The notes under the pieces: generated by a model | What the model saw: only the letters and a program-made list of their open reading frames with translations | Databases searched by the model: none | Told to the model about the DNA's origin: nothing | Program-made: the position numbers and the translations under genes | Assembly (NCBI GenBank): GCA_016787705.1 | Contig: JAEUTP010000021.1 | Location: 1 to 56,775 of the forward strand | Length of the DNA stretch: 56,775 bases | Reading direction: 5' to 3' | Source of the DNA: Bacteroidia bacterium | Lineage (GTDB): Bacteria > Bacteroidota > Bacteroidia > B-17B0 > Aurantibacillaceae | Part shown: piece by piece, positions 27,113-35,206 of the stretch | Layout of the letters: each line of letters opens with the position of its first letter | How positions within the stretch are numbered: the first letter of the stretch is position 1

Positions 27113-27122
27113 TTTGAAATTA

Positions 27123-27812
27123 ATGAGCTACAAAAATTTAGATATTGAAAAAATTACAGAGGCTATTCACATCCTTTCTTTAAGGATCAACGATCGTTTT
27201 CCGGAAGCCGGGTTGCTAAAGGTTTGTAAAGAATTAAAAGCCTTATCTATTGCAAGTAAAGCAAATATTGAACGAATTAATAAACCATACATTTTTTTTA
27301 GAATTGCCTTTTACATTTTGGTATTAATTGCTGCGGCCGCAGTTTATTATACTTTTTTTCATATCAAACCCGACCCTTCATTGAGTAGTTTTGCAAACCT
27401 TATAACCGTAAGCGAAGCTTTTATTAGTGAGACAGCAACCATAGGTGCTTGTTTTTATTTTTTGTACAAGTTGGAAGACATTATAAAGCAAAAACATGTA
27501 TTAAACGCTTTACATGAGTTACGTACTATTGCGCATGTAATAGATATGCATCAGCTAACAAAAGATCCAACTTATATTTTATCAGAAAAAACAGAACACT
27601 CACCTAAGCGCGATCTTACAAAAAATGATCTGAGCCGTTATTTGGATTATTGTTGCGAGTTGTTGTCATTAACCTCAAAAGTAGCTGCCAATTATGCTAA
27701 TAATAATAAAGATGAAGTTGTTTTAAATACGATTAATGATATTGAGATCCTTACAACCAATCTCTCAAGTAAGATCTGGCAAAAGATAGAGTTGAATAAG
27801 CTTTTGAGCTAG
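27123..27812 (+). CDS. Two-helix membrane protein of unknown function
   Basis: About 229 residues from ATG 27123; a TTG three codons earlier (27114) is a weaker start. An N-terminal helical domain (KITEAIHILSLRINDRFPEAGL..) precedes two membrane helices (~55-75, IAFYILVLIAAAAVYYTFF; ~95-115, TATIGACFYFLYKL). A charged cytoplasmic helical tail follows and contains an HxLxxxAHVIDMHQLTKDP segment. Similar proteins seem to occur in other Bacteroidota, but I know no function for them. Confidence 0.6.
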   Translation: MSYKNLDIEKITEAIHILSLRINDRFPEAGLLKVCKELKALSIASKANIERINKPYIFFRIAFYILVLIAAAAVYYTFFHIKPDPSLSSFANLITVSEAFISETATIGACFYFLYKLEDIIKQKHVLNALHELRTIAHVIDMHQLTKDPTYILSEKTEHSPKRDLTKNDLSRYLDYCCELLSLTSKVAANYANNNKDEVVLNTINDIEILTTNLSSKIWQKIELNKLLS

Positions 27813-27814
27813 AT

Positions 27815-28252
27815 ATGCAAACTTTAACATATAAAAAGTCTATAATAATTAATGCTGGTGCTGCAAAGGTTTGGAGTGTATTAACAGATAATGCGTGCAT
27901 ACCAAAATTTTATTTTGGTATGTATTGGAAGACGACCTGGCAAAAAGGAAGTTCGATCACCTTTATTGGTAATTGGGATAGGGAGAGCTTTGAGGATAAA
28001 GGTAATATTATAGATATTCAAAAAGAAAAATTTATTTTATTCAATTATTTTAATCCTGAATGGGACGAAGAAGATGTTTTTGAAAATTATAAAACTATGC
28101 GTTTTGAACTAACAGCTAAAAATAAAGAAACGGTATTTACTGTTTTTGAGTATAATGTAGCGGGTGAAGAATTATTTGCGAGCATAGAAGTAAAATGGAA
28201 CTCGTTATTATTTTCAGTAAAACAACAAGCTGAACAATTACTCAACTATTAA
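27815..28252 (+). CDS. SRPBCC (AHSA1-like) domain protein
   Basis: A 145-residue single-domain protein of the START/AHSA1 superfamily: strand KSIIINAGAAKVWSVLTD at the N-terminus, GSSITFIGNW in the middle, and the long C-terminal helix WNSLLFSVKQQAEQLLN. These helix-grip folds bind hydrophobic ligands; the ligand is unknown here. It starts 2 bp after the membrane-protein gene, which suggests translational coupling. Confidence 0.8.
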   Translation: MQTLTYKKSIIINAGAAKVWSVLTDNACIPKFYFGMYWKTTWQKGSSITFIGNWDRESFEDKGNIIDIQKEKFILFNYFNPEWDEEDVFENYKTMRFELTAKNKETVFTVFEYNVAGEELFASIEVKWNSLLFSVKQQAEQLLNY

Positions 28253-28269
28253 ACAAAAAAATAAAGTTT

Positions 28270-28554
28270 ATGGAAATAAAACAAACAGACGACAGTAAAA
28301 AGGGTTATTTTAAGGCTACAGAAAATGGGTTAGAAGCCGGCGTTATTACTTATACCTGGGCCGGCCCAACAAAATTAATAATTGACCATACAATTGTAAA
28401 TGCTGCTTTTGAAGGCAAAGGTCTTGGTAAAAAACTGGTAATGGCTGTGGTTGAATTTGCAAGGCAAAAACATGTTAAGATACTACCACTTTGCACTTAT
28501 GCAAAACTTGTATTTGAAAGAAACGAAGAAGAGTTAAAAGATGTTTTATTCTGA
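28270..28554 (+). CDS. Small GNAT-type N-acetyltransferase
   Basis: 94 residues of the short GNAT subfamily (YidJ-like, Acetyltransf_CG). It has the acetyl-CoA loop in HTIVNAAFEGKGLGKKLVM and the C-terminal PLCTYAKLVFERN with the typical P.C.Y......N block. The substrate is unknown. Its length matches other members, so it is not truncated. Confidence 0.85.
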   Translation: MEIKQTDDSKKGYFKATENGLEAGVITYTWAGPTKLIIDHTIVNAAFEGKGLGKKLVMAVVEFARQKHVKILPLCTYAKLVFERNEEELKDVLF

Positions 28555-28562
28555 TTTTAACC

Positions 28563-29837
28563 ATGCAAAGGCGGTTTAATAAAATTGCAATTTTTGTTGT
28601 AATAGGTTTTTTTAAAACATTTGCCCAAAACAATTACATTGTTGATACATCCAATTATGCCGACTTGAGAGGCAAAATAAAAAATCAGAATTTTTTTATT
28701 AAGATGGATCCAAATAATGTAGAAGCCTTGTTAAGACGAGGTGTTTACAAGTTACAGATTCGCGATTTTAAGGGAACAATAAAGGATAATTTAGAAGTGA
28801 TACGTATTGCAGGCGATAAATCAGACGCCTACAATAATATTGCCATGGCCCAAATTGGTTTAAGAGATTCTATCAATGCGCTTAAAAATTTTAAAAAAGC
28901 AATTGAATTAGAGCCAAAAGCGGCCATGGGTTATTTAAATCTTGCCCATTGTAAAGCAGAGTTTCATGATTATAAGGGTGCTATAACAGATCTTAACAAA
29001 GCTATTGAATTAAAGCCTGATTATGCTAAAGCCTACCATAACCGAGGTTTTGCAAAAACTATATTAGGTGACGACAAAGGTGCTTTAGAAGATTTTAATA
29101 AGACGTTAGAGTTAAAGCCCGATTACCTGGAAGGATATTTTAATCGTGCAAATGTATTCATGAGATTAAAAAAGTTGGATGAGGCAATAAAAGATTTCAA
29201 TACAACAATTGTGATCAGTCCTTATTTTATTCCGGCTTATGTTGCCAGAGCATCTCTAAAAACCGAAATGAAGGATGTAGATGGTGCAATAGAAGATATA
29301 AATAAAGTATTGGAAATGGATCCTGCTAATGAACTCGCTTATTGTGCAAGAGGAAAATTAAGAACAGAAAAAAAGCAATACATATTTGCGTTGGAAGATT
29401 TTAATAAAGCATTGGAATTAAATTCCACAAATACATCTATTTATTATTATACCGGTGCGTTAAAGAATGAAACAAAAGATTTTAAAGGCGCATTGGCTGA
29501 TCTTGATAAATATATTTCTACTTTTCCAAATGATACTGTTGCCTATTTTTACAGAGGAATTGCTAAAACCGGTTTACAGGATAATAAAGGCGCGTTAAAA
29601 GATTATACCAAAGCCATAGATCTTGATCGCAATTATTCTGCAGCCTATACTAACAGGGGACAGGTAAAATACGAATTAAAAGAATATGCCGGAGCTATTG
29701 AAGATTTTACAAAAGCGTTGGCCATTGATCCTTATTTAGCCAATGTACATTCTTACCGCGCATTGAGTTATGAAAAAATAGGTGATCTTAAAAGAGCCCG
29801 GCAGGATAATGAAAAAGCCGCGTCTTTTAAAAAATAA
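28563..29837 (+). CDS. Secreted tetratricopeptide-repeat protein
   Basis: 424 residues with a signal peptide (to about residue 21, FFKTFAQ) and then about ten canonical 34-residue TPRs from ~50 to the end, many with the pattern Y.NRG.AK..L.D.KGA..DF.K.LEL.PDY. TPR superhelices hold partner proteins; this one is expected in the periplasm. No enzymatic domain. The last repeat and stop codon lie in the hairpin that terminates the convergent MFS gene. Confidence 0.88.
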   Translation: MQRRFNKIAIFVVIGFFKTFAQNNYIVDTSNYADLRGKIKNQNFFIKMDPNNVEALLRRGVYKLQIRDFKGTIKDNLEVIRIAGDKSDAYNNIAMAQIGLRDSINALKNFKKAIELEPKAAMGYLNLAHCKAEFHDYKGAITDLNKAIELKPDYAKAYHNRGFAKTILGDDKGALEDFNKTLELKPDYLEGYFNRANVFMRLKKLDEAIKDFNTTIVISPYFIPAYVARASLKTEMKDVDGAIEDINKVLEMDPANELAYCARGKLRTEKKQYIFALEDFNKALELNSTNTSIYYYTGALKNETKDFKGALADLDKYISTFPNDTVAYFYRGIAKTGLQDNKGALKDYTKAIDLDRNYSAAYTNRGQVKYELKEYAGAIEDFTKALAIDPYLANVHSYRALSYEKIGDLKRARQDNEKAASFKK

Positions 29838-29847
29838 GAACGCGGCT
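29812..29847 (-). terminator. Terminator of the MFS operon overlapping the TPR gene end
   Basis: On the minus strand AGCCGCGT / ACGCGGCT (29847-29840 with 29823-29816) with a 16-nt A/T loop is followed by TTTTTC. It ends the tetR/MFS transcript. On the plus strand it covers the last codons and the stop of the TPR gene. Confidence 0.7.
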
Positions 29848-29868
29848 CATATCATCATTCATTAAAAA

Positions 29869-31143
29869 TTAATTTGCTTTTGTTGCCAGTTTATTTTTAA
29901 TTATTTTACTTACACGGTAAACAGAATAAATTCCTATAATTGATAACACACAAACAACAACACCAACAGTATTATAATGTTCCAACGGACTAAGCTTATC
30001 TTTTTGCACAACAATTAGTCCGCCAACACCGGCCGCTAAACCACCTGCAATTTGTTGCAGAGATGAATTGATGCTCATAAAAGCACCACGGTCATACATT
30101 TCGGGTAAAGCGGTTACAAGTGCCATTGACGGTATCATGCGGCTCATAATACCTATCATCATTAATACGTTAAAAATCATTACAACCCACAATGGTACAA
30201 CTGAAAGATTAGTGTAAACCAGTACAACAGCAATAAGCCATAATGAAGCAATAGCAAATAAATTGTACTTATCCATTTTATCACTCAGCTTTCCAACCAT
30301 TGGCATTATAAACAAAGTACTTACTCCGCCCACCATAAATAAAAGCGGAAGCTGATCCTGCGATACATGTAAATTATTAATAGCGAAGGCACTTCCCCAT
30401 GGCATCATCATAAAACCACCAAGTGATAATAAAGCCGTTGCTAAAAAACCTGCACGATAGTGTGGTTGTTTAATAGTATGCCATAAATGATGTAACGCAT
30501 TTCGGTCATTCTTCATATCTAAGTGTTGGATAACCGGTTTTAATTTGAAGGTAATGGCCATCAAAATAATCGTAGCAAAACCAACTATCATTAAAAAAGG
30601 TGCTTCCCAATCCCATGCGTTAGCAATGTATAAACTAATAGGAATACCCAGCACCTGGCTGGCACCAAAGCCCATTTGCATAAAGCCCATTACACGACCA
30701 CGTTGTTGTAATGGAAAAATATCTGCAACAATGGCCATAGAGATAGAACCAATTACACCGCCAAAAATACCGGTAACGATCCTGGCTGCAATAAGCATCG
30801 GATAATTAGTGGCTAGCCCGCAAAATAAAGTACCTAAAATAAAACCAACGTAAAAAAATTGTAATAATTTTTTACGGTCAAATTTATCTGCAAAACCTGC
30901 GGTTAGTAAACCGGATGCACCCGCGCTGATGCCGTAGGCGGATACCACCAAACCAAATTGGGTGGGCGAAAGGCTCATTGATTTCATTAGCATATCACCT
31001 AGTGGCGACATTACCATAAAATCAAGTACAACCGAAAACTGTGTAAGTGCCAGTAATACAATAACAGATACCTGGTAAGGTGTAAATTTTATTTTTTCAG
31101 ACTTGGCTTTTTTTTGTTTTTCAAGAGAAATAGTTTCTTCCAT
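29869..31143 (-). CDS. MFS efflux transporter
   Basis: About 425 residues from ATG 31143 (MEETISLEKQK..); the longer frame would overlap the upstream gene. Twelve membrane helices of the DHA1-type major facilitator superfamily: VVLDFMVMSPLGDMLMKS in helix 1, the loop-2/3 motif GFADKFDRKKLL, and the motif-C-like VTGIFGGVIGSISMAIVAD. It is expected to pump out a small toxic compound. It is the third gene of the tetR/small-protein/MFS operon, 4 bp after the small gene, and should be induced when the TetR repressor binds its ligand. Confidence 0.9.
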   Translation of the reverse strand: MEETISLEKQKKAKSEKIKFTPYQVSVIVLLALTQFSVVLDFMVMSPLGDMLMKSMSLSPTQFGLVVSAYGISAGASGLLTAGFADKFDRKKLLQFFYVGFILGTLFCGLATNYPMLIAARIVTGIFGGVIGSISMAIVADIFPLQQRGRVMGFMQMGFGASQVLGIPISLYIANAWDWEAPFLMIVGFATIILMAITFKLKPVIQHLDMKNDRNALHHLWHTIKQPHYRAGFLATALLSLGGFMMMPWGSAFAINNLHVSQDQLPLLFMVGGVSTLFIMPMVGKLSDKMDKYNLFAIASLWLIAVVLVYTNLSVVPLWVVMIFNVLMMIGIMSRMIPSMALVTALPEMYDRGAFMSINSSLQQIAGGLAAGVGGLIVVQKDKLSPLEHYNTVGVVVCVLSIIGIYSVYRVSKIIKNKLATKAN

Positions 31144-31147
31144 TTTA

Positions 31148-31411
31148 TTAATTAAGTTCTTCGCAGAAAAATCCTGCATTATTAATTGTTTTTATTATTT
31201 GATGTGTGTTGTCGTATCGCGATTCAATACGTAATACTTTGTCAATATCTTCACGATCAACGTGCCAGTCTTTTATATCATCTAGTTTTTCAAGATATGA
31301 TCCTACTAATTTCAGATCTTCTGCCAATTCAATATTGGTCTTAAAAATTAAAATATATAACACTTCATTGTTCTTTGAAGTTGTCATTACCGGTTCTTTA
31401 CTTAAATACAT
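31148..31411 (-). CDS. Small HMA-like-fold protein between tetR and MFS
   Basis: 87 residues (79 if ATG 31387 is used). Pattern: VLYILIFKTNIELAEDL, a helix, LDDIKDWHVDREDIDKVLRI, then QIIKTINNAGFFCEEL, which fits the beta-alpha-beta-beta-alpha-beta order of heavy-metal-associated (HMA) domains. The CxxC metal motif is absent; only one Cys, near the end. Such small proteins appear in other Bacteroidota. Its place in an efflux operon suggests an accessory or ligand-sensing role, but this is inference. Confidence 0.65.
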   Translation of the reverse strand: MYLSKEPVMTTSKNNEVLYILIFKTNIELAEDLKLVGSYLEKLDDIKDWHVDREDIDKVLRIESRYDNTHQIIKTINNAGFFCEELN

Positions 31412-31428
31412 GTTCGTAGTATTTTAAT

Positions 31429-32016
31429 TTAAGGTTTAAGTGCTTTAATTACCATATCAAATGCAATTTTTAGTTTAGCGTCTGTTAGCTTAAAGCTATT
31501 ACCCATGATCGATATTTCCTGCAAATGGAATTTTATCATCGAATAAAGCGAGCCGTAAGCAACCGACCAAAATATTTCCGGCTCCATTCTTTTCATTTCA
31601 CCTTTTTTGATAGCATTCATTATAAATAACTTCATGTTCTCTTTAAAATGAGACAGATTAACGTCTGAATGATTAATACATGGAGAATTACGAAATTGTT
31701 CCTGGAACTGAAAATGCTTTGGATATTTTGAGATAAATTTTAAACGATTTTTCCATTGTATCCATAAGCCCTCTTCAAAAGATAATTCAGGATTAAAACC
31801 TTCCAGCGCTACTTCATGAAAAGTTTGTTGAACGTGATTATACAGTTGGTTTAAAAGATCCTCGCGGTTCTTATAATAAATATAGATGGTAGCAGGCGAT
31901 ACATTCGCTGCTTTAGCCAACTTTTGCATGCTTAAGCCGTCAAAGCCTTCATTCACTATCATTTCCATCGCTTTTTCGCGAATTGCAGCTTCTTTATTTT
32001 CGTCTCTTGTTCTCAT
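31429..32016 (-). CDS. TetR-family transcriptional repressor
   Basis: 195 residues from ATG 32016. The N-terminal TetR HTH reads AIREKAMEMIVNEGFDGLSMQKLAKAANVSPATIYIYYKNREDLL; the rest is the variable ligand-binding helical domain. It leads the operon with the HMA-like protein and the MFS pump, 17 bp before the small gene. A perfect 14-bp palindrome sits between the -33 and -7 regions of its own promoter, so it should repress itself and the pump. Confidence 0.92.
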   Translation of the reverse strand: MRTRDENKEAAIREKAMEMIVNEGFDGLSMQKLAKAANVSPATIYIYYKNREDLLNQLYNHVQQTFHEVALEGFNPELSFEEGLWIQWKNRLKFISKYPKHFQFQEQFRNSPCINHSDVNLSHFKENMKLFIMNAIKKGEMKRMEPEIFWSVAYGSLYSMIKFHLQEISIMGNSFKLTDAKLKIAFDMVIKALKP

Positions 32017-32025
32017 TTTCGATCG

Positions 32026-32056
32026 CAAATATAAATGAATATTCATTCATTTTTAA
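32026..32056 (-). promoter_or_regulatory. Promoter of the tetR/MFS operon
   Basis: On the minus strand TTAA (32056-32053, poor -33), 19 bp, then a perfect -7 box TATATTTG (32033-32026). Predicted start about 32021, only ~5 nt before the ATG at 32016, so the mRNA is leaderless or nearly so. Confidence 0.55.
32034..32047. promoter_or_regulatory. Predicted TetR operator
   Basis: Perfect 14-bp palindrome AATGAATATTCATT, directly abutting the -7 box on the upstream side. Its position would let the repressor block RNA polymerase. Confidence 0.75.
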
Positions 32057-32206
32057 CTTTTTCGCAATTTTTTAGCAATTATTTAACCTTATTCAGAATC
32101 CGGCAATGCAAAAGTATACTGGAGGTACTGTATTAAAAACATTAAATCGGTGAATAGAATTAAACCAAGGGTGAGTTACTGAAATAACAGGTAAAATGTA
32201 AATAGC

Positions 32207-32237
32207 TTGATACTTAGTAATTAAAAATTTAAATTTA
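32207..32237 (+). promoter_or_regulatory. Possible promoter of the HPP gene
   Basis: TTG (32207-32209), 20 bp, TAAATTTA (32230-32237), about 30 bp before the ATG at 32268. One mismatch in the -7 box, and the region is AT-rich, so a chance match is possible. Confidence 0.35.
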
Positions 32238-32267
32238 CTTCAAGCTAATAAGGTAAACATTAAATAA

Positions 32268-32864
32268 ATGAAAGAAAGGATAAAACGTACAGCCCGTATA
32301 TCTCGCTATGTTATATATAAAGAAACGCTGGTAGATTTTAAGGAACACCTATGGGCATTTATAGGATCGTTTATTGGCATAGGACTTATTGCATGGTTGC
32401 AAAGCGGCATATTAAATGGAAACGATAATCTTTTTCTTATAGGATCATTTGGTGCTTCAAGTGTATTGATATATGGTGCTATACAAAGTCCATTAGCGCA
32501 ACCGCGTAATTTAGTTGGCGGCCATTTAGTGAGTGCATTGATAGGTGTAACCGTTCATACATTTTTACCCGATGTGATCTGGATAACCGCACCTTTAGCA
32601 GTTTCTCTTTCAATAGTTATGATGCAGGTTACCAAAACACTTCATCCGCCGGGTGGGGCCACAGCTTTAATTGCTGTTATTGGTTCTGAAAAAATTAAAG
32701 CTTTGGGATATTTATACGTACTCTCACCGGTTTTAAGCGGTTGTTTAATTTTGCTTTTGGTGGCTTTGATCTTTAATAATTTAACTGAGAATAGGAAATA
32801 TCCTTCCAATAAAAGATACACACGAATAATTAATAGGATGTTATTCAGGAAGACGAGCCACTAA
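32268..32864 (+). CDS. HPP-family membrane protein
   Basis: 198 residues with four to five membrane helices and the defining LHPPGGATALIAV motif (about 126-138). It also shows GSFGASSVLIYGA and SPLAQPRNLVGGH, both typical of the family. Plant and cyanobacterial HPP proteins carry nitrite; a role for this one is not shown. The last codon and TAA (TSH-stop) lie in the repeat that begins at 32858, so the repeat supplies the stop codon. Confidence 0.88.
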   Translation: MKERIKRTARISRYVIYKETLVDFKEHLWAFIGSFIGIGLIAWLQSGILNGNDNLFLIGSFGASSVLIYGAIQSPLAQPRNLVGGHLVSALIGVTVHTFLPDVIWITAPLAVSLSIVMMQVTKTLHPPGGATALIAVIGSEKIKALGYLYVLSPVLSGCLILLLVALIFNNLTENRKYPSNKRYTRIINRMLFRKTSH

Positions 32865-32938
32865 GCTCGCTAAGAAGACACAGAGTGTACAAAAAATCTT
32901 AGCGCGCTTTGTGAAAATAATTTTGTACTCTTTGTGGT
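32858..32938. repeat. CCACTAAG inverted-repeat element, second copy
   Basis: Begins CCACTAAGCTCGCTAAG and ends CTCTTTGTGGT. The arms pair imperfectly (ACACAGAGTGTACAAAA against TTTTGTACTCTTTGTGGT). It is related to the 18910-19015 element. It contains the HPP stop codon and fills the space to the end of the endonuclease gene. Confidence 0.6.
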
Positions 32939-32946
32939 TAAAATAG

Positions 32947-34011
32947 TTACTGCTTTACAAACTTAAAATTAGAAACAGCTTTTGAATTGTTTATCGAAAC
33001 AAAGTAAATGCCGTTTTGCCATTCACTGCAATTAATTGATTCTGTATTTTCTACCATAATTATTTTTTCTTCAATTAATTTCCCATTAATGTCTTTTACT
33101 TTTAAGATACAATTTTCTGTACTGGAAGAATAATTAATGATGTTGAATTTTTCGTTTGAAGGGTTTGGGTAAATAGAAAATTGTTGAGAAAATCTGATTT
33201 GCTCTTCCAAACCGCTTATACTGCCCGGAGCCCAAACACTGTCTGCCCATTGAGGATTATCGATATAAGGATTGCGGTTATGCTGGTATGAAGAATAAAC
33301 TAAATTATTTCGGTTAATTTCTTTTTGACTCACAGGATCCTGATGATGCCATGCTAGTAGTACATTTACCTGCCACGGTAAAATAGTTGCTTTGTTGGTT
33401 GCATCAGATGAGCTCCATCCGGCATCTTCAGAATAATAACGTGTGCTCATATAAAAATAACTTCTTGCAATATCACCTTTGTACTCATTAATAGGTTCAA
33501 AAACCGTTTGTGTGTAACCGACATTGGTGCACGGGCCAAGCTTTCCACCATTCATACTTGTCCAGCTTGGATTGCTTACATTTCCATACGGATAGTTACT
33601 CCGTTTCCCATTTACTTCGCCATCGGTAGGATAAATATGAAAAATATCTGATACAGGTCCGGCAACTGAATTAAACCAGCTTTGTGGCCATGTATGCTCA
33701 CGGTTGTAGCAATCTCCTTCTGAATTATAACTGCCGCACTGGTCTGTTATAAAAGTATATTCGTAAGGTTGTGCGCCAACAGGATTGTGGCTATACATAT
33801 CCCACACTTTGTTATTTGCTTTGGCATCGGTTTGCGGATAAGCAGTCCAAAGATCATTATACGATAACTGGGTATGATTCTTTATAATATTGTATAAGGC
33901 AATTTTTAAATTGTTACCCGATAAACCTTGAGCAGAATTATAATAGCCTGTAGGTATTTGTGCAATAAAAAAAGCAGGTGTAAAAAGTAAGAGCAAAACT
34001 ATTTTTTTCAT
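32947..34011 (-). CDS. Secreted endonuclease I with T9SS tag
   Basis: 354 residues from ATG 34011. Signal peptide, then an endonuclease I (EndA/NucM, His-Me finger) domain with YNREHTWPQSWF (catalytic His in REHTWP), DIFHIYPTDGEVNGKRSNYPYG, and HNRNPYIDNPQW near the end. A type-A sorting domain follows (~285-354, FSIYPNPSNEKF to GIYFVSIN). It degrades extracellular DNA non-specifically, for nutrition or biofilm release. It is the last gene of the 13.4-kb surface operon, 7 bp after the GlmU-like gene. The frame is open to 34056, but the signal peptide decides the start. Confidence 0.92.
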   Translation of the reverse strand: MKKIVLLLLFTPAFFIAQIPTGYYNSAQGLSGNNLKIALYNIIKNHTQLSYNDLWTAYPQTDAKANNKVWDMYSHNPVGAQPYEYTFITDQCGSYNSEGDCYNREHTWPQSWFNSVAGPVSDIFHIYPTDGEVNGKRSNYPYGNVSNPSWTSMNGGKLGPCTNVGYTQTVFEPINEYKGDIARSYFYMSTRYYSEDAGWSSSDATNKATILPWQVNVLLAWHHQDPVSQKEINRNNLVYSSYQHNRNPYIDNPQWADSVWAPGSISGLEEQIRFSQQFSIYPNPSNEKFNIINYSSSTENCILKVKDINGKLIEEKIIMVENTESINCSEWQNGIYFVSINNSKAVSNFKFVKQ

Positions 34012-34018
34012 GATTCTG

Positions 34019-35203
34019 TTATTTGAACTGGTTTCTGAATTCTTTTGTTTTTTCAAATATTTCCGATAATATTTCTTTTTCTGTAATATCTAATTTTAAG
34101 CTTCTTCGTTCAAAAACTTTTTCGGCGGTTTCAAACATTTTATCAAGCCGGTATGTTTCAAAACCTTCGCTGCCACCCCAGCTAAAGCTTGGTATATGGG
34201 TTGGAGGAAAGCTGCCTCCATAAATATTTGCACCTACGCCAACTACGGTTCCGGTATTGAACATGGTATTAATTCCTGATTTTGAATGATCCCCCATTAT
34301 TAAGCCACAAAATTGTAAACCTGTATCAACCGGTTTTACATGCAGGTAATTAAATAATTTTATATTACCGTAATTGTTTTTTAAATTACTGTTATTTGTA
34401 TCAGCTCCAAGATTGCACCATTCGCCCAAAACAGAATTTCCTAAGAAGCCATCATGCGCTTTATTTGTAAAACCAAAAATAACCGAGTTGTTTACTTCGC
34501 CGCCAACTTTACAATGTGGACCAATAGTGGTGGCACCGTAAATTTTAGTATTTAATTTTAAAGCACTATGTTCACCTAAGGCAAAAGGGCCGCGCACAGC
34601 AGAGCCTTCCATTACTTCAGCATCTTTTGCTAAATAAATTGGCCCGCCACTTGTATTAAAAATGCAGGCTTCGGCTTTTGCATTTTTTTCTAAAAAAATT
34701 AAATTCTTATCGCCAATAACCGTAACCGTGTTACTTAGTGGTTGTGATCTTTTGTTTTTTGTCAGTAATTCAAAATCTAATTTTAAAGCATCTCCATTTT
34801 TTTGAAAAACGTCCCAAACATTTGCAACGTTTAAAATAGCGTCTTTAAATTCAATTTTTTCAATATCTGTTAATGCTTTTAAATGCCTTGCTTCGCCAAC
34901 AAGAGCAAGTACTTCATTGTTTTTTATAAGAGCCTGTAAAGGTTTTAGTTTTTTTATTTCGGTGAGTAGAGAAGGAGTAGGGCAAAGCGTAGCATTAATG
35001 AATAAAGATTCGGGTTGCTCTTTTAATAAAAATTTTTTCGATAAAAAATTTTTTGTAGAGTAACTGCAATTTGTATTAAGCTCTGCATCCCATTTTTGTT
35101 TAATAGTTAGAATTCCAATTCTTATTTCTGAAACAGGACGAGTGTAAGTAAGGGGTAAGAGATTTTTCCAGGAATTTTCCTGGTCAAATAAAATAACGTT
35201 CAT
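34019..35203 (-). CDS. GlmU-like nucleotidyltransferase/left-handed helix protein
   Basis: 394 residues. The N-terminus MNVILFDQENSWKNLLPLTYTRPVSEIRIGIL is the hallmark of the Bacteroidota GlmU-like family (putative sugar-nucleotidyl transferase, alternative GlmU). The C-terminal half (~180-360) has hexapeptide turns of a left-handed beta-helix acyltransferase (GPFALGEHS, TIGPHCKVGGEVNNSVIFG, GTVVGVGANIYGG). It probably makes UDP-GlcNAc or a related amino sugar in the cytoplasm. The canonical GlmU pyrophosphorylase LAAGxGTRM motif is absent. It is placed 3 bp after the OmpA-like gene, at the tail of the surface operon. Confidence 0.85.
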   Translation of the reverse strand: MNVILFDQENSWKNLLPLTYTRPVSEIRIGILTIKQKWDAELNTNCSYSTKNFLSKKFLLKEQPESLFINATLCPTPSLLTEIKKLKPLQALIKNNEVLALVGEARHLKALTDIEKIEFKDAILNVANVWDVFQKNGDALKLDFELLTKNKRSQPLSNTVTVIGDKNLIFLEKNAKAEACIFNTSGGPIYLAKDAEVMEGSAVRGPFALGEHSALKLNTKIYGATTIGPHCKVGGEVNNSVIFGFTNKAHDGFLGNSVLGEWCNLGADTNNSNLKNNYGNIKLFNYLHVKPVDTGLQFCGLIMGDHSKSGINTMFNTGTVVGVGANIYGGSFPPTHIPSFSWGGSEGFETYRLDKMFETAEKVFERRSLKLDITEKEILSEIFEKTKEFRNQFK

Positions 35204-35206
35204 ATA

